Origin: 2-01-FULL-40-13 sp964433155 | Lineage (GTDB): Bacteria; Patescibacteriota; Microgenomatia; UBA1406; GWC2-37-13 | Length of the DNA stretch: 15,287 nucleotides | Assembly: GCA_964433155.1 (NCBI GenBank) | Contig: CAYSQE010000019.1 | Location: 1 to 15,287, forward strand | Reading direction: 5' to 3' | Shown here: positions 1-7,194 of the stretch, piece after piece | How the letters are laid out: each line of letters starts with the position of its first letter | Numbering within the stretch: the stretch's first letter is position 1 | Program-made: the position numbers and the translations under genes | The notes under the pieces: model-generated | What the model was told of the DNA's origin: nothing | Seen by the model: only the letters and a program-made list of their open reading frames with translations | Databases searched by the model: none

Positions 1-2307
1 GGCACAACGGGAGCAACAGGCGCCTCAGGAGCCGAGGGCCCCACAGGTCCAACAGGAGCTACAGGGACAACTGGAGCAACTGGTGCAACAGGCGCGGGAA
101 CCACTGGCCCAACTGGTCCTACAGGAGGGAGCGGAGCAACTGGCCCAACTGGAGCAACCGGCGCCGGAACTACAGGCCCGACAGGTCCAACGGGTTCAAC
201 TGGAACAGCTGGATCAACCGGTCCTATAGGCCCGACTGGAGCTACGGGAAGTGGAGGAGCGGCCGGCATAGATGTTCAGGTTTTTGCTACGGCGACGACT
301 GCTAACTGGTCAAAACCGACCAATGCCTTGTTGGTGCGAGTGATTGTTATCGGAGGAGGAGGAGGGTCTAACAATTGTGCTAGTACTGACTCGGTTACCG
401 GCGGTGGAGGAGGCGGCGGCTACGGCGAAGAATGGTATGATGCTGCTACACTAGGCAGTACCGTAACATATACAGTCGGCTCCGGAGGAACTGTTGGCAA
501 TGGCGGAGGCACATCGTCGTTCGGGGCGGGTCCTTCTGTTCAGGCGACGGGTGGCTCATCCGGTGGAGCCGAAGCTGTCGGAACTAGTGCCGGTACTAGG
601 TCTGCTGGTGGTGATGGAGGAATTGGTAGTCTTGGTTACATAGGGATAGCTGGTGCTAAAGGTGGTAGTGGCGAAATAACTTCCACATCTCTAGGTGTTG
701 GTGGTAAAGGAGGTGATACTGTTTTTGGTAACGGAGGTAATGGCGGAATTAACGACGCCGCAGGCACAGCTGGAATAGCAATCGGTGGAGGCGCCGGAGG
801 TTGTCATGCTCCTACTGCTACAGACAGAGCTGGTGCTGCTGGAGCAGATGGTGGCGTCATTGTCTATACGTATAGAAGCGTCGCCGGTGCTGATTTGGCA
901 GAAACATATTATTCTCTGGACAATTCCGTGGAAGCAGGTGACGTGGTGTCTGTTGACAAGAATTTACCGGCTCTTGGAGTTAAAAAATCAGGCAGATCGT
1001 ATGACTCTGAAGTTATGGGTGTTATTTCCACCCAGCCTGGATATGCTCTCTCCGACGATAATAAGCCGGACAGGGAGGCAAAAGCAGTTCCAGTTGCTCT
1101 TGCTGGACGGGTGCCCGTAAAGGTGACTACAGAAAACGGACCGATCAATCAAGGAGATCTCCTGACTTCTTCATCCATTTCGGGAGTTGCGATGAAAGCG
1201 ACAAAAGCCGGATCGGTAATCGGTATGGCTTTGGGAGGTTTTAGCGACGAAGGAGTCGGTTACGTCGTGGTATTTGTGAATACCTCTTATTCAAATGGCG
1301 CGCAATTACAGGAAGTTTTACATGAACAGGGGTTGGATGTGTTGAAAAGTCCATCAAGTTCAGTTGACTCTAATTTTGATAAGTTGATACTTGTATATTT
1401 TTTGAATCATAAGGATGAACTTACTGCAGAGGAAATGTCTCTTTCGGAAATTTATACCGATCGGGTAAATGCCGGTTTAGAGGTAGTTACAGCCCGGGTT
1501 GTAACGGCATCTTTGGTAGTAGACAGTATAGAGCCAGCTCTGCAAAAAGATATCGTGATGAAGGTAGCCTCAGACGGAGCATTTTTGCTCAAAAATAAAG
1601 ATGACCCAACGCAGGAAACACTCATCAGATTTGATAGTCAAGGCAACGCATTTATCAAAGGCGAACTATTTGCCGATAAAGTTAGGACAAATGAATTACT
1701 GGGAGTTAAAGAGTCAAGTGAGAGTGCGGGGCTTACTGTCGGAGGTGATGCTCAGTTTAGAGGCAAGAGTTTGTTTGAGAAGCTTGCACAGTTTTTGGAT
1801 GATGTGGTATTTGTTGGGAGAGCCACATTTAACAAAGATACTGCCGGATTTGCAGTCATCAAGAGAGGTCAAAGAAAGGTCGATATCAAGTTTGAAAAAG
1901 ATTACGAAAGCCCACCCGTTGTCACGGCCAATCTACTCTGGGATCTGGATGAGGATGTCTTGGGGTTTGCCGACAAGATTGATGGATTTTTTATACCAAG
2001 CTCAAACTATGTTGTAACGAGACCAACAACTCAGGGATTTTCGATCATTCTTGATGAGAGGGCCCTGAGGGATCTGAGATTTTCCTGGATTGCGATCGCT
2101 GTTAAAGACGCAAAGACATTTGAGAGTGAGCGTCAACAGATTGAACCGACTTTGTTGCCAACAACCACGGTTGTTCCAACCCCAACGCCGACTGAGTCGA
2201 TAAGCGAAATTAATACTCCAACATTGACACCTATACCGACATTTGAGCCGACCCAAATTCCATTTTTGACACCGACTTTAGAAGCAACATCGAGTTCACA
2301 ACTTTGA
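1..2307 (+). CDS. Collagen-like, glycine-rich surface protein (5' end outside window)
   Basis: The reading frame is open from base 1, so the N-terminus is missing; a TTG at 328 is only an internal codon. In window codons, about 1-88 are Gly-X-Y repeats rich in GPT, GAT and GTT, with G-X-G interruptions at the two copies of GAGTTGPTGPT. Codons about 90-290 form a glycine-rich domain (VIGGGGG, GGGGGGGYGEEW, TYTVGSGG) of the kind found in secreted surface proteins. From about codon 293, ADLAETYYSLD and EAGDVVSVD open a domain common in CPR surface proteins and loosely like the Peptidase_G2 'ADYAE' autoprocessing domain of phage tail proteins; that link is inference. A helical stalk follows, then a beta-rich module with AGFAVIKRGQRKVDIKF (about 615-705), then a Pro/Thr tail. 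No C-terminal membrane segment or sortase motif is seen. Likely an extracellular fibre or adhesin; partner unknown. Confidence 0.88.
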   Translation, partial: GTTGATGASGAEGPTGPTGATGTTGATGATGAGTTGPTGPTGGSGATGPTGATGAGTTGPTGPTGSTGTAGSTGPIGPTGATGSGGAAGIDVQVFATATTANWSKPTNALLVRVIVIGGGGGSNNCASTDSVTGGGGGGGYGEEWYDAATLGSTVTYTVGSGGTVGNGGGTSSFGAGPSVQATGGSSGGAEAVGTSAGTRSAGGDGGIGSLGYIGIAGAKGGSGEITSTSLGVGGKGGDTVFGNGGNGGINDAAGTAGIAIGGGAGGCHAPTATDRAGAAGADGGVIVYTYRSVAGADLAETYYSLDNSVEAGDVVSVDKNLPALGVKKSGRSYDSEVMGVISTQPGYALSDDNKPDREAKAVPVALAGRVPVKVTTENGPINQGDLLTSSSISGVAMKATKAGSVIGMALGGFSDEGVGYVVVFVNTSYSNGAQLQEVLHEQGLDVLKSPSSSVDSNFDKLILVYFLNHKDELTAEEMSLSEIYTDRVNAGLEVVTARVVTASLVVDSIEPALQKDIVMKVASDGAFLLKNKDDPTQETLIRFDSQGNAFIKGELFADKVRTNELLGVKESSESAGLTVGGDAQFRGKSLFEKLAQFLDDVVFVGRATFNKDTAGFAVIKRGQRKVDIKFEKDYESPPVVTANLLWDLDEDVLGFADKIDGFFIPSSNYVVTRPTTQGFSIILDERALRDLRFSWIAIAVKDAKTFESERQQIEPTLLPTTTVVPTPTPTESISEINTPTLTPIPTFEPTQIPFLTPTLEATSSSQL

Positions 2308-2355
2308 AAAATTAACAGTATTTTAAAATAAATGGCCAAAAAATCATCGTTTCCT

Positions 2356-2369
2356 AGAATGACGTTTTC
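2356..2369. repeat. Right-arm fragment of an intergenic palindromic repeat
   Basis: The 14 bases AGAATGACGTTTTC here are identical to 3877-3890. Both copies lie 4-6 bases beyond the stop codon of a minus-strand gene. This copy lacks a clear left arm, so it looks like a degenerate or partial copy. The gap 2308-2375 between the converging genes also holds the AT palindrome TATTTTAAAATA but no GC-rich terminator. Confidence 0.5.
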
Positions 2370-2375
2370 GTTATA

Positions 2376-3077
2376 TTAAGGAGTAAGATGCTCTTCGCAG
2401 GTGTAGCCGTTGGCGTCGCTGTTTGTGCCATCCGGGCAGATCGTGTTGGACCAAATAATTCCGGTGCGGGTAGATGTGTCGAGATTAGTAACTCCAGTTA
2501 AATTTGCATTAGTAAAGTTGGCATTAGTTAAATTTGATTGGAAAAAGTTCGATGTACCTTCGGTGATGTCTGCATTTGTAAAATTTGCATTTGTCAGATT
2601 GGTTTGCTCAAAGCTCAAATCTAGTAGGGAATCCGTAAAATTGGCATTGGAAAAATCAGAGGAAGAAATAACAACGCCACTTAGAAGTTGGCTATTGGAA
2701 AAATTCGTATTGGATAAATTAGACCTTATTATGTCAAAATCCCATAATACTGAATCTGTAAAATTTGCCCCGGAAAAATTTCTATAATTAAAAGTTTCAC
2801 CATGTTTACTAGTGTACCCAATTAATTGATTTGTAGTAAAGCCGCCAAATGTGTCTATTCCGTTTTGGCTCCAATCAAGTGGGGATTCGTTGCTGGCGCA
2901 GGAATCGTTTGGTCCAACTATCCTGATATTTCCGTTACTGGTCTTTACACAAGCATGGATAAAATTGGTGTTACCACCGTGGGCAATTACAAGTTTGACA
3001 ATGTTAGAAACAAAAAATCCAAGAAGAAAGACAAAAATGAGAGGAAAATAGCGTTTGCCTATCGTTTTGACATTCAC
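2376..3077 (-). CDS. Exported pentapeptide-repeat protein
   Basis: After a short basic N-terminus comes one hydrophobic segment (FPLIFVFLLGFFVSNIVKLV), a signal peptide or membrane anchor. Next is a small module HACVKTSNGNIRIV...C...ESPLDW, whose two cysteines could pair; it resembles a module found in front of repeats in bacterial surface proteins. The middle is pentapeptide repeats of the A(N/D)(F/L)xx type (ANFTD, TNLTN, ANFTN), expected to fold as a right-handed quadrilateral beta-helix. The C-terminus CPDGTNSDANGYTC is a motif I recall at the ends of such proteins. The start is placed at the GTG at 3077 because TTGACT (3111-3106) and TACTAT (3089-3084), 16 bases apart, put transcription start on that codon. 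The ATG at 3095 lies inside that spacer but is in frame and would add six residues. Function and ligand unknown; probably a surface-exposed structural protein. Confidence 0.85.
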   Translation of the reverse strand: MNVKTIGKRYFPLIFVFLLGFFVSNIVKLVIAHGGNTNFIHACVKTSNGNIRIVGPNDSCASNESPLDWSQNGIDTFGGFTTNQLIGYTSKHGETFNYRNFSGANFTDSVLWDFDIIRSNLSNTNFSNSQLLSGVVISSSDFSNANFTDSLLDLSFEQTNLTNANFTNADITEGTSNFFQSNLTNANFTNANLTGVTNLDTSTRTGIIWSNTICPDGTNSDANGYTCEEHLTP

Positions 3078-3083
3078 AATAAA

Positions 3084-3111
3084 ATAGTAACTCATGAATA
3101 AAAAAAGTCAA
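3084..3111 (-). promoter_or_regulatory. Promoter of the pentapeptide-repeat gene
   Basis: On the minus strand, TTGACT (3111-3106), a 16-base spacer and TACTAT (3089-3084) are followed after six bases by an in-frame GTG. The expected transcript would be leaderless. Read from sequence only. Confidence 0.5.
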
Positions 3112-3128
3112 TAGCAAATAACGCAGAA

Positions 3129-3539
3129 TTATCCTAATAGATCTGTAAATGTTTTTGCAGAAATTATTTTTGTCTTGCCTATTTTTTTTAGCGTAAGTAA
3201 ATGTTTTTTATCACCTGTGACTAGATAATCTGCGTCTCCATCTTTTGCACATATCAGTAATTTATTATCATTTTTGTCGCGCGATAAATTTATTTGACTT
3301 GAAGTAATAGTTAACTCAGAGTCCTTTTTAATCCTGCGCAAAAGTGCCTCGCCTTCTTTTTCGGATATGATATTCTTTTCTATAAATCTTCGGAGGACCT
3401 GTTTGATCTCCAGCACGATCTCATCTTATACCAGAAGGACAAATTGTGAGTTTTCCCAAGCTGAAAAAATCGCAGATATTGTTGGACCTTTCGTCAAGAG
3501 AAAACTAATGACGATATTTGTGTCAAATACAACTCTCAT
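3129..3539 (-). pseudogene. PIN-domain toxin gene broken by an in-frame TAA
   Basis: The gene begins at the ATG at 3539, overlapping the antitoxin stop in an ATGA junction. It reads MRVVFDTNIVISFLLTKG up to codon 37, then meets TAA at 3428-3426, then continues in the same frame as DEIVLEIKQVLRRF to the natural stop at 3129. The whole is 136 codons plus stop, a normal size for the PIN family of COG1569 type. All expected acidic residues remain: D6, E40, D91, D104 (ADYLVTGD) and D110. Only one codon is wrong; a serine TCA there would need one base change. An internal GTG at 3416 could start a C-terminal piece, but that piece lacks D6 and should be inactive. PIN toxins are RNases, so this loss would silence the module. 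A sequencing error remains possible. Confidence 0.8.
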
Positions 3540-3787
3540 TGATTTGCAGATAATGATCTCTGTACTTTTGTCACCGCTTTTATCGCTTCTACTTCTCTCA
3601 TGTTAACCCTCTTTGCCGTATTTCTAATCAGCATGAAATCATCCTTACGCAGTTTTTGTTCTTTTAGATAGAAGCGGATAGCCTCGCGCAAAAGTTCCGA
3701 GCGGCTTCGAGAATCATTTTTTGCCATAGCATCAACCTCGTCCAGTAATTTTTCCGGTATGACAAAGTTTATGAGTTGAGTCTGCAT
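3536..3787 (-). CDS. Ribbon-helix-helix (CopG-type) antitoxin
   Basis: This 83-residue protein starts with the pattern MQTQLINFVIPEKLLDEVDAM followed by SRSRSELLREAIRFYLKE, matching the beta strand and two helices of a CopG/RHH DNA-binding domain (residues about 3-45). The charged C-terminal half would bind and block the toxin. It overlaps the next gene, a PIN toxin, by four bases (ATGA), which couples their translation. Directly upstream lie a good promoter and two copies of CTTATATAA 11 bases apart, as expected for autorepression by an RHH dimer array. Its toxin carries a nonsense codon, so the antitoxin may now be an orphan, or may still silence relatives elsewhere. Confidence 0.87.
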   Translation of the reverse strand: MQTQLINFVIPEKLLDEVDAMAKNDSRSRSELLREAIRFYLKEQKLRKDDFMLIRNTAKRVNMREVEAIKAVTKVQRSLSANQ

Positions 3788-3794
3788 AATTTAT

Positions 3795-3822
3795 ATTATA
3801 TAAGGTTTATATAAGATGTCAG
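3795..3822 (-). promoter_or_regulatory. Promoter and direct-repeat operator of the RHH/PIN module
   Basis: On the minus strand, CTGACA (3822-3817), a 16-base spacer and a perfect TATAAT (3800-3795) precede the ATG at 3787 by seven bases, so the mRNA should be leaderless. Two copies of CTTATATAA (3815-3807 and 3804-3796), 11 bases apart, cover the spacer and -10 box. This spacing, one helical turn, suits cooperative RHH binding. Confidence 0.6.
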
Positions 3823-3846
3823 GGTTTAAAAACTAAACCAAACAAC

Positions 3847-3890
3847 GATTCTGGAGTCGGCGCTAGGCTCGTCACCAGAATGACGTTTTC
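3847..3890. repeat. Intergenic palindromic repeat
   Basis: GATTCTGGAGTC and GTCACCAGAATGACG are imperfect inverted arms around a GC-rich centre; the perfect core is ATTCTGG with CCAGAAT. It stands out in AT-rich surroundings. It resembles the widespread small repeats of the 'CGTCATTCT...AGAATC' type. Sitting four bases after the VapC stop, it could also serve as a terminator or 3'-end stabiliser for that operon. The right arm recurs at 2356-2369. Confidence 0.55.
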
Positions 3891-3894
3891 TTCA

Positions 3895-4281
3895 CTAAAT
3901 AATAAAAAATTCCAGGCCATCGACATTCTGGAAATCTTTTTTGTTTAGAGTAAATAGTTTTGCTCCGTTAACTAAAGTAGTTGCAGCGATTGCAGCATCA
4001 GCAAAATCAATTGTATTTTTTACATCCCGATTTATCTGACCTGCTAATTTTGCTGTCTGATAGGTATACAGCAGTATTTTTAAAGGAGCGATAACAGCGA
4101 TTAGATTTTTTTCCTGCTCTATATTGCGAGTGTTTCTTCCTTGAAACAATTCTTGAACAGTTACGAGAGAAATAGCTAAATCATCCTTAGGTAGAATCTT
4201 GGATAATTTGACAAAATAAGATTCTTTTTTACCTATCGTACGCAAATGGTCAATAATAATATTCGTATCTAAAATTACCAT
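3895..4281 (-). CDS. vapC: VapC-type PIN-domain toxin
   Basis: A complete 128-residue PIN domain, a usual length for VapC ribonucleases that cleave specific RNAs using Mg2+ held by acidic residues. The motifs are MVILDTNIIIDHL (D5), VTVQELFQG (E44), IDFADAAIAAT (D95) and FTLNKKDF (D116), so the catalytic set looks intact. Its ATG at 4281 overlaps the end of the upstream AbrB-type antitoxin by seven bases (ATGGTAA), indicating one bicistronic mRNA and translational coupling. The RNA target cannot be read from sequence. It is followed by a palindromic repeat and then the separate RHH/PIN module. Confidence 0.9.
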   Translation of the reverse strand: MVILDTNIIIDHLRTIGKKESYFVKLSKILPKDDLAISLVTVQELFQGRNTRNIEQEKNLIAVIAPLKILLYTYQTAKLAGQINRDVKNTIDFADAAIAATTLVNGAKLFTLNKKDFQNVDGLEFFII

Positions 4282-4577
4282 GCTTTTTTATTTCTTAATG
4301 AGGAAGCTAGTTCAATCTTTTTTTGTTTAATCCTTATTGCTTTTTCTTCTTTAGTTTCTTTTCCCCAGGTTCCCTGGGTTTTCTTTAATATTTCGGTGTA
4401 AGATTCTTCTTTCCTGATTTTTGGAATTATTTTTTCGATCGGATAGATATAGATGCCATTATCTCTTAGAACTAAATTAAGAGGAGTGTTTTCGTTAATA
4501 TAAAGCTCGTCCCTGATTTTTTTAGGGATGACAACTTGGCCTTTCTTATTTGGTTTGGTAATTATTCCTATTTTCAT
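4275..4577 (-). CDS. AbrB/MazE-type antitoxin
   Basis: The 100-residue protein has an N-terminal swapped-hairpin AbrB domain: ITKPNKKGQVVIPKKIRDEL (residues 6-25), then LNLVLRDNGIYIYP. The charged C-terminal tail (about 55-100) would wrap the toxin. It is the antitoxin of the overlapping VapC. The start at 4577 is supported by a promoter nine bases upstream and by a 13-base inverted repeat across the start region. The next gene on the opposite strand begins after this divergent promoter region. Confidence 0.9.
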   Translation of the reverse strand: MKIGIITKPNKKGQVVIPKKIRDELYINENTPLNLVLRDNGIYIYPIEKIIPKIRKEESYTEILKKTQGTWGKETKEEKAIRIKQKKIELASSLRNKKAW

Positions 4578-4614
4578 ACTAGTAGTATTTTATTACTTTA
4601 TAAGAAAAAGTCAA
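4576..4614 (-). promoter_or_regulatory. Promoter and operator of the AbrB/VapC module
   Basis: On the minus strand, TTGACT (4614-4609), 16 bases, TAAAAT (4592-4587) and the start codon nine bases later imply a leaderless or nearly leaderless mRNA. An odd palindrome ATACTA-C-TAGTAT (4588-4576) overlaps the end of the -10 box and the start codon and is a candidate autorepressor site. Confidence 0.5.
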
Positions 4615-4655
4615 TATGTAAAAAACAAACCAACAATCCTTTTGATTATAGTATT

Positions 4656-7166
4656 ATGAAAATAATGGTAGAAAAGATATCAAGGATTTTAATATCTACA
4701 GTTTTTCTTATTAGTCTTTTCTTTATCAAACAATCTGCCAATGCTACAATCTCATCTTGTAGCGCGACTGTTTCTCCAACGACTGTCAATACAATCACCT
4801 CGCAGTCATATACGTTTACTTTAGGTTCTGTATCGGGCGTTCTGTGGGTGAGAGTTACCAGACCTTCGAGTAACTTTACCATAACCAGCGGATCGGGCAG
4901 TGGGTGGAACGTTTCAACCGCAGATAGTACTGCTACTTTTACTCCAGTTGGTCAATCAGCAGGATCAGCCACAATAAATGTGACAGCTACTTCGGGTAGC
5001 TCTGAGGCCTCGTCTGCCAATTGGACAGTGCAGGTGTCAGACGATGGCGGTGGAGCTTCTCCAACGACCTGTAGTGGATCACTTGGCACAGCTATCTCTG
5101 GGGCCGGCTCAGACACAACAGCTCCAGAAATTTCTGCCATTACAATATCTGAGGTGAGTACGAGCTCTGTCAAGATCACCTGGACTACGAATGAAAATGC
5201 AAATTCAGTAGTTGAATACGGGACAACAGACTCGTATGGTTCAACCAAATCTGATTCAACCTCAACCACATCACATAGCCTAACCCTTTCTGATCTTTCA
5301 GCCAACACCACCTACCATTACCAGATAAAAAGTACTGACTCTAGTAGCAATGAAGCCGCAACAGATGACGACACTTATACTACTGCAAAAGTTGGTGACC
5401 CGACGCCAACACCAAAGACAGTCACAACAACTGTAACCAAAGAAGTTACTAAAGCCGATTCCACCAATCCTGTTGTCAAGATAGATCCATTGACTGAGAC
5501 GGTTTTCAAAGATTTAGCGCTAATTTCTGGTTCGGCCATAGACGATAGGGAAGTTTCTGAAATCGCTTACACACTTGACAGCGGCAAGAGCTGGAATAAT
5601 GTCAAAAAAACTAAAAATCTAAATACAGCAAGCGCCGATTTTGAGATTGTCTTGACTGGTCTGAAGACGGGAGCTTATAAAATAAAAGTGCGCGCAAAAG
5701 ACGCTAAAGGCAATACGGGAGAAAGTGTCGCTTTCCCATTTGAAATAGATCAAAAAGGTCCGACCGTAACTTTTTCAACCAATTTTTCAAAGCCATTTTC
5801 TCAGGCTCCAAAGATAACGGGTAAAGCCGAAGAAAAAAGTGGAGAGGCTAGTGTCGAGTATTCGGTTGACGCAGGTAAAAACTGGTTGCCAGTTGATAAG
5901 ATACAGATTGCCTCAAAAGAGGCGACGCTTTTTGAGTTTACACCTGCTCTTATCGACGATGATAACTATACGATTGCGGTTCGTGGGAAGGATCGCCTGG
6001 GCAACATCGGCGATCCTGCTTTTGCAACTCTTGTCATCGATCGGCTTCCACCTTTGGTTGGAGGCATGTTAGCCTATCTTGGTGCTCAGATGTTAACGCC
6101 ATCAGATGAGGAAGTTTTTTATACGACCACTCATATTGAGCACTTGCTCATTTTTTCTGCCGTTGGAGGGCCGACTAAAATTGAACTAGTTGTCAAAGAG
6201 TCAAAAACCGGACAGGAAATTTTAAAAAAATCATTGGTTAAAAATAAAGATAGCAATCTTTGGGTTATGTCACTGGTCTTTGATAAAGAAGGCGACTACG
6301 AAGTCTTTACGTTTGCGCAAGATGGAGCAGGCCAGAAGACAGATAAGAAAGTTGCTCGATTCAAAGTATATCCTAATGGGCAGGTGATTGATAAAACTGG
6401 GGTAGGCGTACAAAATGCGTCGATAAGACTTTTTGTCAAGGACTATATAACCTCTGACTTTCACCAGTGGGATGCGACTGCATACCAAGAAATAAATCCC
6501 CAGGTCACAGATGAAAATGGGAGGTACAGGCTTTTTTTACCAAGAGGAAAATATTATCTTGAGGCCAAAAAAATTGCATATAAGACTTTAAGGAGTGAAA
6601 TATTTGAGGTAAAAGAGCCAGCGGCTGTTGTTTCGAATCTTAATCTTGAACCGGCACCGATGCTCAAATTGGGATTTATACAGATTCCACTACCTTATTT
6701 TAGAGCAACAAGCGCATTAGTGGATCTTTCTAACAGTCCAACACACTCCGGGGGTGTGCAAGAGAGCAAGAACTTAGACAATTTATCGGATCTTAAACTT
6801 TACTCAGAAGCTAAAAATTTTCCTCTTTTGAGCCTTCGAGGAAAGCAGACAGTTATCAGTCTATTGAATACGTGGTGGCCGCAGGTAAGCCAGCAGCTTC
6901 AGATTCTTGAACAATTTGCCAATAACAACCCTGATCGCAATGTCGTTGCTGTATTTCCTCATGAATCAGACTCCAGGGTTAGTCTTTACAAAAAGAGAGG
7001 AGGATACAAAGTGAATTTTGTGGCTGATCCTGATGGAGGACTGGCCAAGTTTTTGTCGTACGATATCGTTCCGACACATTTTTTCTTGAACAGAAGCCTT
7101 AAAGCGGAGAGGAAGTTTGTGGGTATTTTAAGTGTTGAGGAGATGGGAAAGAATGTGGTAGAGTGA
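4656..7166 (+). CDS. Exported multidomain FN3/Ig-like protein with degenerate thioredoxin domain
   Basis: This protein has 836 residues. A signal peptide (to about residue 30, ...KQSANA) is followed by: an Ser/Thr-rich beta domain (31-125); an FN3-like domain (about 153-243, SVKITWTTNENANSVVEYG, LSANTTYHYQIKSTD); a Pro/Thr linker; three Ig-like domains (about 270-570, two with a YS/TLDxGKxW signature); a carboxypeptidase-regulatory-like module (about 572-655, VTDENGRYRLFLPRGKYYLEA); a linker; and a thioredoxin/TlpA-like domain (about 718-836). In that domain LRGKQTVISLLNTWWPQV aligns with the usual GKxVVVNFWAxWCPPC, but both cysteines are replaced (W741, V744). The cis-proline loop VPTHFFL is kept. 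It is probably a surface protein whose terminal domain binds rather than reduces. The frame is open back to 4536, but that would overlap the antisense antitoxin and lacks a signal peptide. ATG 4656 is chosen; ATG 4665 is almost as good. Confidence 0.88.
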   Translation: MKIMVEKISRILISTVFLISLFFIKQSANATISSCSATVSPTTVNTITSQSYTFTLGSVSGVLWVRVTRPSSNFTITSGSGSGWNVSTADSTATFTPVGQSAGSATINVTATSGSSEASSANWTVQVSDDGGGASPTTCSGSLGTAISGAGSDTTAPEISAITISEVSTSSVKITWTTNENANSVVEYGTTDSYGSTKSDSTSTTSHSLTLSDLSANTTYHYQIKSTDSSSNEAATDDDTYTTAKVGDPTPTPKTVTTTVTKEVTKADSTNPVVKIDPLTETVFKDLALISGSAIDDREVSEIAYTLDSGKSWNNVKKTKNLNTASADFEIVLTGLKTGAYKIKVRAKDAKGNTGESVAFPFEIDQKGPTVTFSTNFSKPFSQAPKITGKAEEKSGEASVEYSVDAGKNWLPVDKIQIASKEATLFEFTPALIDDDNYTIAVRGKDRLGNIGDPAFATLVIDRLPPLVGGMLAYLGAQMLTPSDEEVFYTTTHIEHLLIFSAVGGPTKIELVVKESKTGQEILKKSLVKNKDSNLWVMSLVFDKEGDYEVFTFAQDGAGQKTDKKVARFKVYPNGQVIDKTGVGVQNASIRLFVKDYITSDFHQWDATAYQEINPQVTDENGRYRLFLPRGKYYLEAKKIAYKTLRSEIFEVKEPAAVVSNLNLEPAPMLKLGFIQIPLPYFRATSALVDLSNSPTHSGGVQESKNLDNLSDLKLYSEAKNFPLLSLRGKQTVISLLNTWWPQVSQQLQILEQFANNNPDRNVVAVFPHESDSRVSLYKKRGGYKVNFVADPDGGLAKFLSYDIVPTHFFLNRSLKAERKFVGILSVEEMGKNVVE
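6738..6756. repeat. 19-base repeat, copy 1
   Basis: CCAACACACTCCGGGGGTG occurs here and again at 11867-11885, extending to about 22 bases with one mismatch on the left. Both copies lie inside genes, in flexible tails or linkers, and are read in different frames. The core CACAC...GTGTG can form a small hairpin in this copy. Confidence 0.5.
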
Positions 7167-7167
7167 T

Positions 7168-7194
7168 ATTAATATCAAATATCAAAAATCAAAA
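7168..7194. repeat. Left imperfect inverted repeat of the four-helix-bundle cassette
   Basis: An AT-rich arm built from ATCAAAW units begins just after the preceding stop codon. It matches the reverse complement of 7593-7619 at 22 of 27 positions. It runs up to the first base of the four-helix-bundle start codon. Low complexity lowers the certainty. Confidence 0.5.

Noticed and set aside
1..260. Short regular repeats resembling a CRISPR or tandem satellite
   Set aside because: They are in-frame Gly-X-Y codons with no constant repeat and spacer structure.
2319..2332. TATTTTAAAATA palindrome as a terminator after the collagen-like gene
   Set aside because: The stem is only A/T pairs with no loop or T-tract, so it is too weak to call.
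2410..2787. Plus-strand open frame opposite the pentapeptide protein
   Set aside because: Its repeated KFA/KLA pattern is the mirror of the pentapeptide repeats on the other strand; no family resemblance or start signals.
3426..3428. Reassigned stop codon explaining the TAA inside the PIN gene
   Set aside because: TAA ends other well-bounded genes here (for example the VapC-linked antitoxin and the Phd and PIN genes), so reassignment is not supported.
4536..4655. N-terminal extension of the FN3/Ig-like protein
   Set aside because: It runs antisense over the AbrB antitoxin and its promoter, has no ribosome site, and would bury the signal peptide.
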